Positions 7,996-16,381 of a DNA stretch of 64,000 nucleotides are shown here, piece after piece. Under the pieces are notes generated by a model. The model was not told the DNA's origin, searched no databases, and saw nothing but the letters and a program-made list of their open reading frames with translations. Source of the DNA: CAZKZZ01 sp964557375 (GTDB lineage: Bacteria > Spirochaetota > Spirochaetia > SPDA01 > CAZJBZ01); the NCBI GenBank assembly GCA_964557375.1, contig CAZKZZ010000004.1, positions 1 to 64,000 of the forward strand, given 5' to 3'. The position numbers were made by a program, and so were the translations under genes. Position 1 is the stretch's first letter. The number at the start of each line of letters is the position of its first letter.

Positions 7996-8613
7996 TCAGG
8001 AATCTCCTATATATATTTTATGTATCGAAATATAGGGAGGATGCAGCAGTTCGCTGAATTGTTCATCTGATTCGATTTCGGCGAATTGATCCTCTGTTTT
8101 TTTATAGAAGCTCAAGGGAATATGTACGATACCTATTTCATCCTCTTTGACCCCGTGGAGATGGAATACGAGCTGGTCCTCTTCAAAAGCCTCGAGATAC
8201 ACTTTTATCTCCGGGCTGCCCCCCGCTTTTTCGAGCAGGTAAAACTTTATAATTTCTATAATTCTATCGTCTAGACCCCACCGGTACAGTTTGATCTTTT
8301 CGACCAGTTCCGGATAACCGATAACTACCCGATTGTGCGGCGGAAATTGTTTTTTTCCTGTCAGATAGGCTGCCCGTTCATGTTCGGGGATAAAGTACAA
8401 ATCGATGTTCCTGCTGTAGTCAGCAATGTGGACCGGTAATTCCGGTTTTAATTCTTTACCGCAGAAACTGCAGGTGTAGGTAAGAAACGTTCCTTCAATA
8501 ATGTTTTCTTCTACATCGGGATTTTCTTCCAGGTTTATCTTTTCCGGTACAGATATCTCTATACTGTTTTCACAAAAGCAGACAATGGTATGTTTTTTCG
8601 ACTCATTTCCCAT
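7996..8613 (-). CDS. CpXC-domain protein
   Basis: 205 residues. The N-terminal half matches the CpXC family (PF14353): cysteines C12/C14 (CFC) and C48/C51 (CSFC) form a likely zinc site, and the block GTFLTYTCSFCGKELKPE is characteristic. The function of the family is unknown. The gene lies 5 nt after rseP and 1 nt before the WD40 gene, at the 3' end of the long rpsB-rseP run. Confidence 0.75.
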   Translation of the reverse strand: MGNESKKHTIVCFCENSIEISVPEKINLEENPDVEENIIEGTFLTYTCSFCGKELKPELPVHIADYSRNIDLYFIPEHERAAYLTGKKQFPPHNRVVIGYPELVEKIKLYRWGLDDRIIEIIKFYLLEKAGGSPEIKVYLEAFEEDQLVFHLHGVKEDEIGIVHIPLSFYKKTEDQFAEIESDEQFSELLHPPYISIHKIYIGDS

Positions 8614-8618
8614 GGCAA

Positions 8619-9980
8619 TTACTGTTGAACCAGAAAGAATATATCGTTAAACGTTGTAAAGATGATCAATCCGATAAGTATGGTCATGCCGACCATTTGA
8701 TACCGATATACCAGTTTCGGTTTGAGTTCCCTTCCGGTCGTGCCTTCTATGAGGAAGAGAACAAACTGTCCCCCGTCCAGGGCGGGTATGGGGAGAAGAT
8801 TCATGATAAAGAGGGCCACACTCAATACACTCAAAAAACGAAATAGATTGGATATTCCGTCTCTCAGTCCGAGACTGAAGCCCTGTGAGGCCACTTCGCC
8901 CACATAATACGTAATACGTATCGGCCCGGAAACAGCTTCTCGAAGATTGATGCCCTGAAACAGTAATCCGATGCTTTTGAATACCATAGAAACAGTCTGG
9001 CCCGTTTCCGTTACTCCTTTCCCTAATGCTTGAAACAGATTCAGATCGGGTGTTTGGAAGGTCTTGTATGCGAAAGAGAAACCCAGTTGGGGACTGCCGT
9101 TATCACCGTAGGGGATAACCATTGAGGTCTCCGTGATATCCCCGTTTCTCATATATCGCACGGTCAACGTTTCAGGGTTTGATTCGAGGTGTTCGAGCAG
9201 ATGCAGAGTGTGCTCTACCGGCTTGCCGTTTACGGAAACTATACGGTCCCCGGAGCGCAAGCCCGCAATGGATGCGGCTGAGTTCTCCTGGACCGTTCCA
9301 ATGACAGGTTCTATCCAGGAATAGACACCGATTTTGCCGGCCCCCGTGTTTTTATCGAGCCGCGGTGTGATGCGGACCATTTCTGTTCGTCCATCCCGCT
9401 GTACTGTCATTGTCAACTCTTCGCCGGGTGATTTAGCAACCTGTTCCTGAATATCCTGATAGTGGCGTACTTCCTTCCCCTCGATTGCAATGATGCGATC
9501 ACCTGTCTCCAGGCCTGCTCGATCTGCCGGATAGACAACTGATGAATCTTGCTGATATTCGGATGCGAGAATTATTTTGTTGTCAAATGTCCTAATGGTA
9601 AATCCGGCATACCAGATAACAAAGAAGACGAATACAGCAAACAACAAATTGAACACAGGACCGGCGACTACCACTCCAATACGCTTCCAGGGAGAGACGC
9701 TGAAAAAGGACCCTTTTTCTTTCGGTATCCTCTCTTCATTCTCCTGCCACGCTTTCATCAGCTGTTCTTCTCCGCTCATTTTGCAGTACCCGCCGATTGG
9801 AATGAGCGAGAGTCTATATTCCGTTTCTCCCCGTTTGATTCCGATTAGTTTCTTTCCCCATCCGACTGAAAAAGCTTCTACTTTTATTCCGGAGAGTTTT
9901 GCTACTACGAAATGGCCTGCTTCGTGGACAATGATAACGATCCCCAGACCGATTAATCCTATAATAATATTGAGTATCAT
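8619..9980 (-). CDS. rseP: Site-2 intramembrane zinc metalloprotease RseP
   Basis: 453 residues. HEAGH at 19-23 in the first membrane helix supplies the zinc ligands and catalytic Glu, and the third ligand is the Asp of LPIPALDGG near the C-terminus. Two PDZ domains lie between the helices (about 125-200 and 205-285, the second with AASIAGLRSGDRIVSVNG). It cuts transmembrane helices of anti-sigma factors or leftover signal peptides. It overlaps dxr by 4 nt (ATGA), the order seen in Treponema. Confidence 0.95.
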   Translation of the reverse strand: MILNIIIGLIGLGIVIIVHEAGHFVVAKLSGIKVEAFSVGWGKKLIGIKRGETEYRLSLIPIGGYCKMSGEEQLMKAWQENEERIPKEKGSFFSVSPWKRIGVVVAGPVFNLLFAVFVFFVIWYAGFTIRTFDNKIILASEYQQDSSVVYPADRAGLETGDRIIAIEGKEVRHYQDIQEQVAKSPGEELTMTVQRDGRTEMVRITPRLDKNTGAGKIGVYSWIEPVIGTVQENSAASIAGLRSGDRIVSVNGKPVEHTLHLLEHLESNPETLTVRYMRNGDITETSMVIPYGDNGSPQLGFSFAYKTFQTPDLNLFQALGKGVTETGQTVSMVFKSIGLLFQGINLREAVSGPIRITYYVGEVASQGFSLGLRDGISNLFRFLSVLSVALFIMNLLPIPALDGGQFVLFLIEGTTGRELKPKLVYRYQMVGMTILIGLIIFTTFNDIFFLVQQ

Positions 9981-11134
9981 GTTACTCCTTGTGCTATTTT
10001 CTGAATTTCTGCTGTTGCTTCGGTTCGTGCGCGTTTGTCAATTTCTATTATCTGTTCGAAAGAGGTTATCAGATTTTCCCAATTCCGTTCAAGTGTCGAT
10101 TCGACTACTCTCGGTATGCCGTAATAGCCGATATGCTCAGCAATAAACCCGTTTACCGCGATTTCATTCGCCGCGTTGTAAACGATCGGGGCCGCCCCGC
10201 CCGCACGTGCAGCGGAGAAGGCTAGTGGGAGCATAGGATATTTCTTCTCATCAACCGAACGAAAGGTGAGTTCGGTGCAGTCTCCGGGACTGTTTCCCAG
10301 ATTCATTCTCCCGAACGATGAATCTATCACATCAGGAAAGGTGAGCGCGTTTTGAATCGGGATCCTCATATCCGGGTCGCTTATCTGAGCGTAGAGTGAG
10401 CCTTCTTTTGTTCTTACCAGCGAGTGGATTCTGCTCTGGGGGTGGATCACTACGGAAATGGATTCCGGAGGTACGGAGAAAAGAAGGTGTGCTTCGATGA
10501 CCTCCAACCCCTTGTTCGCCAACGTTGCCGAATCTATTGTTATTTTTTTGCCCATGTCCCAGGTGGGATGTTTTAAGGCATCACGGAATGTTACCCTGTC
10601 GAGTTGTGCCGCTGCGGTGTCCCGGAAGGCACCGCCGGAAGCAGTAAGAATAATTTCCGTTATAGAAAGCCCCTTGAATCCCTTGAATAGAAAAAAAAGC
10701 GCGGAATGTTCCGAATCAACAGGAAGAATATTCCTCTCCTTCTTTTCGGCAAGCTCTCGGACCAAATCACCGGCCATGACAATCGTCTCTTTGTTGGCGA
10801 GTGCTAGGTCTTTCCCCGATTGCAGAGCGGAGATTGAAGGCAAAAGCCCGTCAGAACCGGCGATTCCGTTTACAACGATATCCGCCTCGGTCTCTTCGAT
10901 AAATGTGAGAAGCCTTTCCTGCCCATGGTATTGGACGGCATCACAACGGGGTACGGCTCCGGAAAGCGCTGTCTGACCGGTATCAAACTCTTTGCTTAAT
11001 TTCAGCAGTTCGCTCTCATTGAGGTGGGCCGAGAGCCCTGCTACCGTAAAGAGATCCGGATGCGACCGAATAATATCGAGAGTACTTCCGCCGATCGAAC
11101 CGGTACATCCGAGAACAAGAACTCGTTTTTTCAT
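9977..11134 (-). CDS. dxr: 1-deoxy-D-xylulose 5-phosphate reductoisomerase
   Basis: Second step of the MEP pathway to isoprenoids: converts DXP to MEP with NADPH and a divalent metal. 385 residues; NADPH-binding LGCTGSIGGSTLD at 8-20; metal and substrate region LPVDSEHSALFF with the conserved Asp/Ser/Glu, and LTASGGAFRD; then the flexible loop motif HPTWDMGKKITIDSATLANKG. It feeds UppS, encoded two genes upstream in the same operon. Confidence 0.97.
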   Translation of the reverse strand: MKKRVLVLGCTGSIGGSTLDIIRSHPDLFTVAGLSAHLNESELLKLSKEFDTGQTALSGAVPRCDAVQYHGQERLLTFIEETEADIVVNGIAGSDGLLPSISALQSGKDLALANKETIVMAGDLVRELAEKKERNILPVDSEHSALFFLFKGFKGLSITEIILTASGGAFRDTAAAQLDRVTFRDALKHPTWDMGKKITIDSATLANKGLEVIEAHLLFSVPPESISVVIHPQSRIHSLVRTKEGSLYAQISDPDMRIPIQNALTFPDVIDSSFGRMNLGNSPGDCTELTFRSVDEKKYPMLPLAFSAARAGGAAPIVYNAANEIAVNGFIAEHIGYYGIPRVVESTLERNWENLITSFEQIIEIDKRARTEATAEIQKIAQGVT

Positions 11135-11152
11135 ACTAGCATCCTAATACTG

Positions 11153-12019
11153 TTACCCTGACTCTAACATAGCACGGATGGCATAGAAAAAAACAGGAGC
11201 GCTGAACAATACCGAATCGATTGAATCGAGAAGCCCGCCCCGTCCGGGAATGGCGGAACCGGAATCCTTTACTCGAGCAGACCGTTTCAACGCCGATTCG
11301 ATCAGATCACCTAGAATTGTCGTAACGCCGATTGCAGCTCCTAAAACCGTTACCTGTAACAGCGAGCACGGTATTAGATCGTGAAATAAAAACCACCCGG
11401 CAAGAGCGATCCCGATCGAAGTGAGAAAACCGGCATAGAAACCGATAAGGCTTTTCTGCGGACTGACCGGAAGCGGTTTTCTCGACAATCGGCCGAACAA
11501 TTTTCCAAAAATATAGGCGGCAACATCATTCATAGATACCATGACATAGAAAAAAACAATGTAGAATGATGCATCGGGAAGACCTGTCATCAATACCGTG
11601 TAGGAAAGAAATATTGTGGGATAGACGAGAAGAAAGATCCCGCCTGAGATCCGCTCCAATACAGTGTGTATCGTATTCTCGGTCAGTCTGAATACTTCCT
11701 TCCCGAAGATGAGAATCGAAAAAAATAGAAATATGATCAATGGAGCGAAAGGGGGAAGCACATCGATAACCACCATAAAATTCGCAGCCGGAAAAGAGAA
11801 GCCGATAATAGTAAGCAATAACGGTCCGGCCGGTTTGTTCCTCTTTTCAAAAAAACGGGCCGTTTCGAAGAGAGAGAGAACAGTTACCGAGGCAACGAGT
11901 ATGTTGAAAACGAGATGATTGAGATAAGGAAGAAAAATAATTATTGAGAGGATTATGGGAACTGCGATAAAAAAGAGGAGCACTCGTTTCCATAAGGATG
12001 AAAGCTGCATGGGTCTCAT
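11153..12019 (-). CDS. cdsA: Phosphatidate cytidylyltransferase
   Basis: Makes CDP-diacylglycerol from phosphatidate and CTP for phospholipid synthesis. 288 residues with about eight membrane segments. The family signature is near the C-terminus: GDLIESALKRSARVKDSGSAIPGRGGLLDSIDS (cited in parts: residues around 236-268), including the D..ES..KR..KDS and PGHGG-like elements, here PGRGG. The start at 12019 gives MRPMQ; the ATG at 12010 is an alternative. It lies between uppS and dxr. Confidence 0.93.
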   Translation of the reverse strand: MRPMQLSSLWKRVLLFFIAVPIILSIIIFLPYLNHLVFNILVASVTVLSLFETARFFEKRNKPAGPLLLTIIGFSFPAANFMVVIDVLPPFAPLIIFLFFSILIFGKEVFRLTENTIHTVLERISGGIFLLVYPTIFLSYTVLMTGLPDASFYIVFFYVMVSMNDVAAYIFGKLFGRLSRKPLPVSPQKSLIGFYAGFLTSIGIALAGWFLFHDLIPCSLLQVTVLGAAIGVTTILGDLIESALKRSARVKDSGSAIPGRGGLLDSIDSVLFSAPVFFYAIRAMLESG

Positions 12020-12028
12020 AGTTGTTTC

Positions 12029-12775
12029 CTATTTTACACCGCCGAAACGCCGTTCCCTTCTCGAATATTCTTCGATTGCGGCGGCCAGATCGTTTTTGCC
12101 CCAGTCCGGCCACAGCTTTTTGCTGAAATAGAACTCCGCGTAAGCGCTCTCCCAGAGGAGGAAATTACTCAAACGCATTTCCCCGCCTGTTCTTATGACG
12201 AGATCGGTTTCGGGAAGTTCAGGGAGATCGAGGTTTTTCGTTACATCTTCTTCGGTTACTGAGAGTACGTCGGCGGGCTGAGACTGCAAAGACAGCAGTT
12301 TACCGTCTTTCGTAGAAAATGAACGGAGATGCCGGTTTACTGCTCGAACAATTTCGTCCCTTCCGCCGTAATTTATGGCCAGATTTACAGTAAGTCCGTC
12401 GTAGTGGGCGGTATCTTTTGTAACCGAAACGATCTCTTCTTTGACATCTTTCGGGAGCCTTTCCAGTTCACCGGAATGGAGAACACGAATATGGTTGGCC
12501 CGGTAGAAGTCGTACTCTTTTTTCAAGTGGAGTTTGATCAGCTTCATCAAAAACGAAACTTCGTCTTCAGCTCTTCTCCAGTTTTCAGTAGAGAAAACGT
12601 AAAGGGTGAGAAAACAGATTCCAAAACCAGAGGCTGCCTTAACGATCCGTTTGGCAGCCTGCAACCCTTCATCGTGTCCTGCCGTACGAGGCAGGTTTTT
12701 CTTCTTTGCCCAGCGACCGTTTCCGTCCATTATGATTCCGATGTGGGAAGGAATACTCATCTCGGAGGAGGGCAT
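12029..12775 (-). CDS. uppS: Undecaprenyl (polyprenyl) diphosphate synthase
   Basis: cis-Prenyltransferase that builds the C55 lipid carrier for peptidoglycan. 248 residues. The signature HIGIIMDGNGRWAKKK near residues 11-26 holds the catalytic Asp; FSTENW and the C-terminal DLVIRTGGEMRLSNFLLWESAYAEFYF complete the fingerprint. Its ATG overlaps the TAA of frr by one base (TAATG), so the two are translationally coupled. Confidence 0.96.
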   Translation of the reverse strand: MPSSEMSIPSHIGIIMDGNGRWAKKKNLPRTAGHDEGLQAAKRIVKAASGFGICFLTLYVFSTENWRRAEDEVSFLMKLIKLHLKKEYDFYRANHIRVLHSGELERLPKDVKEEIVSVTKDTAHYDGLTVNLAINYGGRDEIVRAVNRHLRSFSTKDGKLLSLQSQPADVLSVTEEDVTKNLDLPELPETDLVIRTGGEMRLSNFLLWESAYAEFYFSKKLWPDWGKNDLAAAIEEYSRRERRFGGVK

Positions 12776-13329
12776 TATACTTCCATTATTTCTTTTTCTT
12801 TTTCTTCTAAAGCGTCATCGATTTTTTTTATAAAATCGTCGGTCATTTTTTGGATTTCATCCATGCCCCGTTTTAGATCATCTTCCGTTATGTCGCTGCT
12901 CTTTTCCTGTTTCTTTAAATCTTCATTCGCATCTCTGCGGATATTTCGAATTGCTACTCTGGCCTGTTCCGCCATGTTCTTTGCCATTTTTACGTATTCT
13001 TTTCTACGTTCTTCGGTAAGGGGCGGAATATTGATCCGGATTACCTTGCCGTCGTTATTCGGGTTCAAGGACAATTCCGATTTCTGAATAGCTTTTTCAA
13101 TATCATCTAAAACCGATTTGTCCCACGGCTGGATGACGACCAGCCGCGCTTCCGGAATGGAGACGGTAGCAACCTGGTTGATAGGGGTCGGTTGTCCGTA
13201 GTATTCGATTTTAATCTTATCGAATAGGGCTGAGGACGCCCGTCCGGTGCGAATAGTGTTGAAGTCATCATGCATTGCATCAACACTTTTATTCATTTTC
13301 GTTTTCGCTTGTTGCAGCGTTGTATCCAT
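12775..13329 (-). CDS. frr: Ribosome recycling factor
   Basis: 184 residues, the usual size. With EF-G it splits the post-termination ribosome. Recognised by MHDDFNTIRTGRAS, LVVIQPWDKSVL and IRINIPPLTEERRKE. The start is placed at ATG 13329, which has GGGAGG about 8 nt upstream and gives the normal N-terminus MDTTLQQAK; an upstream in-frame Met would add 12 residues lying over the end of tsf and is not supported. Confidence 0.96.
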   Translation of the reverse strand: MDTTLQQAKTKMNKSVDAMHDDFNTIRTGRASSALFDKIKIEYYGQPTPINQVATVSIPEARLVVIQPWDKSVLDDIEKAIQKSELSLNPNNDGKVIRINIPPLTEERRKEYVKMAKNMAEQARVAIRNIRRDANEDLKKQEKSSDITEDDLKRGMDEIQKMTDDFIKKIDDALEEKEKEIMEV

Positions 13330-13339
13330 ACAAACCTCC

Positions 13340-14188
13340 CTATGAGGATAGTTCCTCGCCGACACTAAAATACGCGTAATCCGTAATCGATAGTTTTGTT
13401 CCCACAGATTTGCTCAATTCATCCATTATTTTTTCTACACTTTTCTTCTCTTCTTTTACAAAACCCTGGTTGATTAAACAAATCTCGGAAAGGTGCTTAT
13501 TCAATTTGCCTTTTACGATACCTTGCATAACGTTTTCCGGTTTGCCGAGCTGCTCTGCCTGTTTTGTGAAAATCTGCTCCTGCTCTTCGAGATACTCCTT
13601 ATCAACTGCTTCTCTGGAAAGATACATTGGATTGAATGCAGCGACATGGAGCGCGCAGTCAAATGCGAAGTTTTTGACCTCTTCTTTTTCCAATGCTGAG
13701 CTGTCTTCCGCTTTCATTTTAATGAGAACTCCGATTCTGCCTTCTCCATGGATATAATCAACAAGGAGCTCATTCTCTGCTGCTTCAATGATTTTGATTC
13801 GGCGTATCTTAATATTCTCTTTAATAGTGCTGATAAGTTCTTTTACTTCTTCCTCGATGGCAGGAGTAATGTCTTCACTGCCGGACTCTACCGCGTCGTT
13901 TACGATTTTATTTCCGAAAGTGATAAAATCCTCATTTCGTGCAACAAAATCTGTTTCACATGAAAGCTCTACGAGGCCGCCCCGCTTATTTTGGACATTG
14001 GAAAATATTCTTCCTTCGTTTGTTGCCCGTGCGCTTCTTTTGGAAGCAGCCGCAATGCCGCGTTCCTTTAATAGTTTTTCCGCTTTTTTGAAGTCTCCGT
14101 CCGCTTCCGACAATGCATTTTTACAGTCGAGCATTCCCGCGCCGGTCCTCTCGCGTAATTTTTTCACATCTGATGCTTGAACTGCCAC
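13340..14188 (-). CDS. tsf: Elongation factor Ts
   Basis: Nucleotide exchange factor for EF-Tu. 282 residues. The N-terminal UBA-like helix bundle begins with VKKLRERTGAGMLDCKNAL and is followed by RSARATNEG and the core LSCETDFVARNEDF, which carries the Asp and Phe that disrupt Mg in EF-Tu. The start is GTG 14188, with GGAG upstream. It is directly downstream of rpsB, the near-universal arrangement. Confidence 0.97.
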   Translation of the reverse strand: MAVQASDVKKLRERTGAGMLDCKNALSEADGDFKKAEKLLKERGIAAASKRSARATNEGRIFSNVQNKRGGLVELSCETDFVARNEDFITFGNKIVNDAVESGSEDITPAIEEEVKELISTIKENIKIRRIKIIEAAENELLVDYIHGEGRIGVLIKMKAEDSSALEKEEVKNFAFDCALHVAAFNPMYLSREAVDKEYLEEQEQIFTKQAEQLGKPENVMQGIVKGKLNKHLSEICLINQGFVKEEKKSVEKIMDELSKSVGTKLSITDYAYFSVGEELSS

Positions 14189-14200
14189 TTTTTCTACTCC

Positions 14201-15265
14201 TTACTCTTCGTATAGTTTATCTTCATCAACTAATTCAGTTTCAATTTCTTCTTCGGCCGATTCTTCTTCTTTGTTCTCGGCAGCGGGTTCCTTCTCCTCT
14301 TCCGGAGTGTAGTCTGAATAGTCCGCGTCTGTAAAATTGTTTTCTTCTTCCTCTTCTTCTTCTTCTTCTTGTTTTTCTTTCTCTTCACTGCCTTCTGTTA
14401 ATGAATCACCGATGGTATCTCCTAATCGAACCGTCTCGACTTCTGAAGATGCAGCTACGACCGGTTCACCCTCTTCCGCGCTCGGTTCCCGGGCTTCTTC
14501 AGTATCTGCCGGAGCTGCTTCCTGCTCTTCCGTCTCGGTATTTTCCTCTTCGTCCTGAAGAGTTTCGATTACTTCGAGCCCTATTTCATTGTCCGCTTCG
14601 ACCACCGCATTTGCAATGATCTGGGTAAAAAGTGTAATCGCCCGGATCGCATCATCATTGCCCGGAATCGGATAATCTATTCCCTCCGGATTACAATTGG
14701 TATCTACAATTGCGATGATGGGGATATTTTTCCGCTGGGCCTCGGCAACGGCAATAGCTTCTTTGCGAGTATCGATTATGAAAATGATGCCGGGAAGCTC
14801 CTTCATCTCCTTAATACCACCCAAGTTTTTTTCGAGGCGGGTCTTTTCCTTATTGAGTTTCGAAATCTCTTTTTTGGTCAGGCTTTCGAAGGTCCCGTCG
14901 ACCTCCATCTTTTCGAGTTTTTTCAATCGTAATATGGATCGTTTAATGGTAGAAAAGTTGGTCAACATGCCCCCGAGCCAGCGGTTGTTAACGTAATACA
15001 TACCGCAACGTTTTGCTTCCCGCTCAATAGCTTGCTGGGCCTGTTTTTTTGTGCCTACAAAAAGGACCGGTTTACCTTCGTGGACGTTTTTCCGGACTAC
15101 CTCGTAGGCCTCTTTGATTGCTGCGATCGTTTTTTGTAGATCGATGATGTGGATCCCGTTCCGTTCGGCAAAGATGAATTTTTTCATCCTCGGGTCCCAC
15201 CGTTTGGTCTGGTGCCCGAAATGTACCCCGGACTCCAGCAAATTTTTCATTGTGACAACTGCCAA
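14201..15265 (-). CDS. rpsB: 30S ribosomal protein S2 with long acidic C-terminal tail
   Basis: The S2 core is residues 1-~235: MKNLLESGVHFGHQTKRWDPRM at the start, then NNRWLGGMLTNF, IIFIIDTRKEAIAVAEA and the DTNCNPEGIDYPIPGNDDA block. After residue ~240 comes a tail of about 115 residues made almost only of Glu, Asp, Ser, Ala and Thr, including a run of about ten Glu. S2 is usually 230-260 residues. The start is TTG 15265, set by AAGGAGG and by the conserved MAVVTMK N-terminus. Confidence 0.96.
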   Translation of the reverse strand: MAVVTMKNLLESGVHFGHQTKRWDPRMKKFIFAERNGIHIIDLQKTIAAIKEAYEVVRKNVHEGKPVLFVGTKKQAQQAIEREAKRCGMYYVNNRWLGGMLTNFSTIKRSILRLKKLEKMEVDGTFESLTKKEISKLNKEKTRLEKNLGGIKEMKELPGIIFIIDTRKEAIAVAEAQRKNIPIIAIVDTNCNPEGIDYPIPGNDDAIRAITLFTQIIANAVVEADNEIGLEVIETLQDEEENTETEEQEAAPADTEEAREPSAEEGEPVVAASSEVETVRLGDTIGDSLTEGSEEKEKQEEEEEEEEENNFTDADYSDYTPEEEKEPAAENKEEESAEEEIETELVDEDKLYEE

Positions 15266-15282
15266 TTGTTCCTCCTTAGCGT

Positions 15283-15304
15283 ATACGGAATTGCTGTTCC
15301 GTAT
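15283..15304 (-). promoter_or_regulatory. Stem-loop just upstream of rpsB
   Basis: ATACGGAA (15283-15290) pairs with TTCCGTAT (15297-15304) around a 6-nt loop, ending about 10 nt before the rpsB Shine-Dalgarno sequence on the minus strand. Leaders of rpsB bind S2 in several bacteria, so autoregulation is plausible but unproven here. Confidence 0.45.
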
Positions 15305-15333
15305 GTCCTTCTCTTCTTCTCACCCTACATGGA

Positions 15334-15987
15334 TTACTGAGAATCACTGGGCGGAAAATATATTCCGGCAACGCCGGTATAATGAGTACGCTTTAACATG
15401 CCATAAAATGTGTTTATTGGCAACCCTATCACATTACTGTAGCTTCCTTCGATCCGGGTAATAAAACAGGCCCCTTTCCCCTGTATTCGATATCCTCCTG
15501 CCGCACCCTGCCATTCGCCTGTATCGAGATACCAATCGATTTCTTCCGGCTCCAGTGCTGCAAAAGAGACCTCCGTTCTTACAGCTGCAGTTTCCATCCG
15601 TGGAATAGATGTGCATGTACAGTTCTCGACAGTGAGAGCAATACCGGTGAGAACGGAATGACTGCGGCCGGAGAGAGCGGTCAAAATGCGGCGTGCGTCG
15701 TCTCTGTCAGCCGGTTTTCCGATAATCGCATTATCGAGGACAATCACCGTATCGGCACCAACAATCCAGTGTTGTGTACTAAACTCATTTTTATATCTCT
15801 TTCGCACTGTTTCTGCTTTTTCACGGGCCAAGTCGACAGTGTTTTGTTCAGGTGAAACGTTTTCAATCGTTTCATCTATGTGTGCGGGAAGTACGGTAAA
15901 AGGCAGGCCCATCTGCCTCAATATCTGTTGCCGGCGCGGGGAGCCGGAAGCGAGAATAAGGGCCTCGTAAGCAGTCCCGGTGTTCAC
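15334..15987 (-). CDS. maf: Maf/YceF/YhdE-family nucleoside triphosphate pyrophosphatase
   Basis: 217 residues. The loop ASGSPRRQQIL (residues 13-23) is the family fingerprint, followed by VAREKAE-like ARE KAETV, the catalytic region VGADTVIVLDNAIIGKPADRDDA and the C-terminal QGKGACFITRIEGSYSNVIGLP. These enzymes remove non-canonical nucleoside triphosphates. The start is GTG 15987, overlapping the stop of the upstream small membrane gene (GTGA). Confidence 0.92.
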   Translation of the reverse strand: MNTGTAYEALILASGSPRRQQILRQMGLPFTVLPAHIDETIENVSPEQNTVDLAREKAETVRKRYKNEFSTQHWIVGADTVIVLDNAIIGKPADRDDARRILTALSGRSHSVLTGIALTVENCTCTSIPRMETAAVRTEVSFAALEPEEIDWYLDTGEWQGAAGGYRIQGKGACFITRIEGSYSNVIGLPINTFYGMLKRTHYTGVAGIYFPPSDSQ

Positions 15988-16220
15988 ACTCTTCGAAATA
16001 GTACTATCCCTCCCAGCACTCCGAGAAATGAGCCCGGGTTGACTTCCGTATATATTGAAAGCACTTTAATATCGAAACCGACGGGACCGACAGTAAGTGA
16101 AAGTGCAATATCTGCATAGGAGAGAATCCGAGTCAAGAGTTCCCATCCCAGAGTGCCGGCGGCCATACTTCCTAACAGGATAGCAAAAAATGGTCCCAAA
16201 TTGCGCTTCGAGAGTTTCAT
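15984..16220 (-). CDS. DUF4321-like small membrane protein
   Basis: 78 residues: a short basic start (MKLSKRN), a hydrophobic glycine-rich helix, an amphipathic middle with VGFDIKVLSIYTEVNPGSF, and a second hydrophobic helix ending LFRRV. This matches the small DUF4321 family that commonly sits next to maf. The start is placed at ATG 16220; no strong SD is visible. An open frame extends further upstream but runs through the antisense strand of the tRNA gene and is not real coding sequence. Confidence 0.7.
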   Translation of the reverse strand: MKLSKRNLGPFFAILLGSMAAGTLGWELLTRILSYADIALSLTVGPVGFDIKVLSIYTEVNPGSFLGVLGGIVLFRRV

Positions 16221-16253
16221 AAGAGGCTTATTGTAGCATAAATGCGGCATGGA

Positions 16254-16283
16254 TTGACACCGGAAGGGGGAATCGAGTAATCT
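16254..16283 (+). promoter_or_regulatory. Probable promoter of tRNA-Arg
   Basis: A perfect TTGACA at 16254-16259 and TAATCT at 16278-16283 with an 18-nt spacer, ending 11 nt before the mature tRNA. The -10 match is only partial. Confidence 0.5.
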
Positions 16284-16294
16284 TGTTACCAGTT

Positions 16295-16368
<74 letters not shown>

Positions 16369-16381
16369 ATTTTTTTCTCAT

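Noticed and set aside
12329..13087. Open frame of 252 residues on the plus strand
   Set aside because: It lies opposite uppS and frr, has no RBS, and the protein is an unbalanced, Ser/Phe-rich shadow.
13330..13365. Longer N-terminus for ribosome recycling factor
   Set aside because: The extra 12 residues overlap tsf and lack an RBS; the GGGAGG-led ATG 13329 gives the standard protein.
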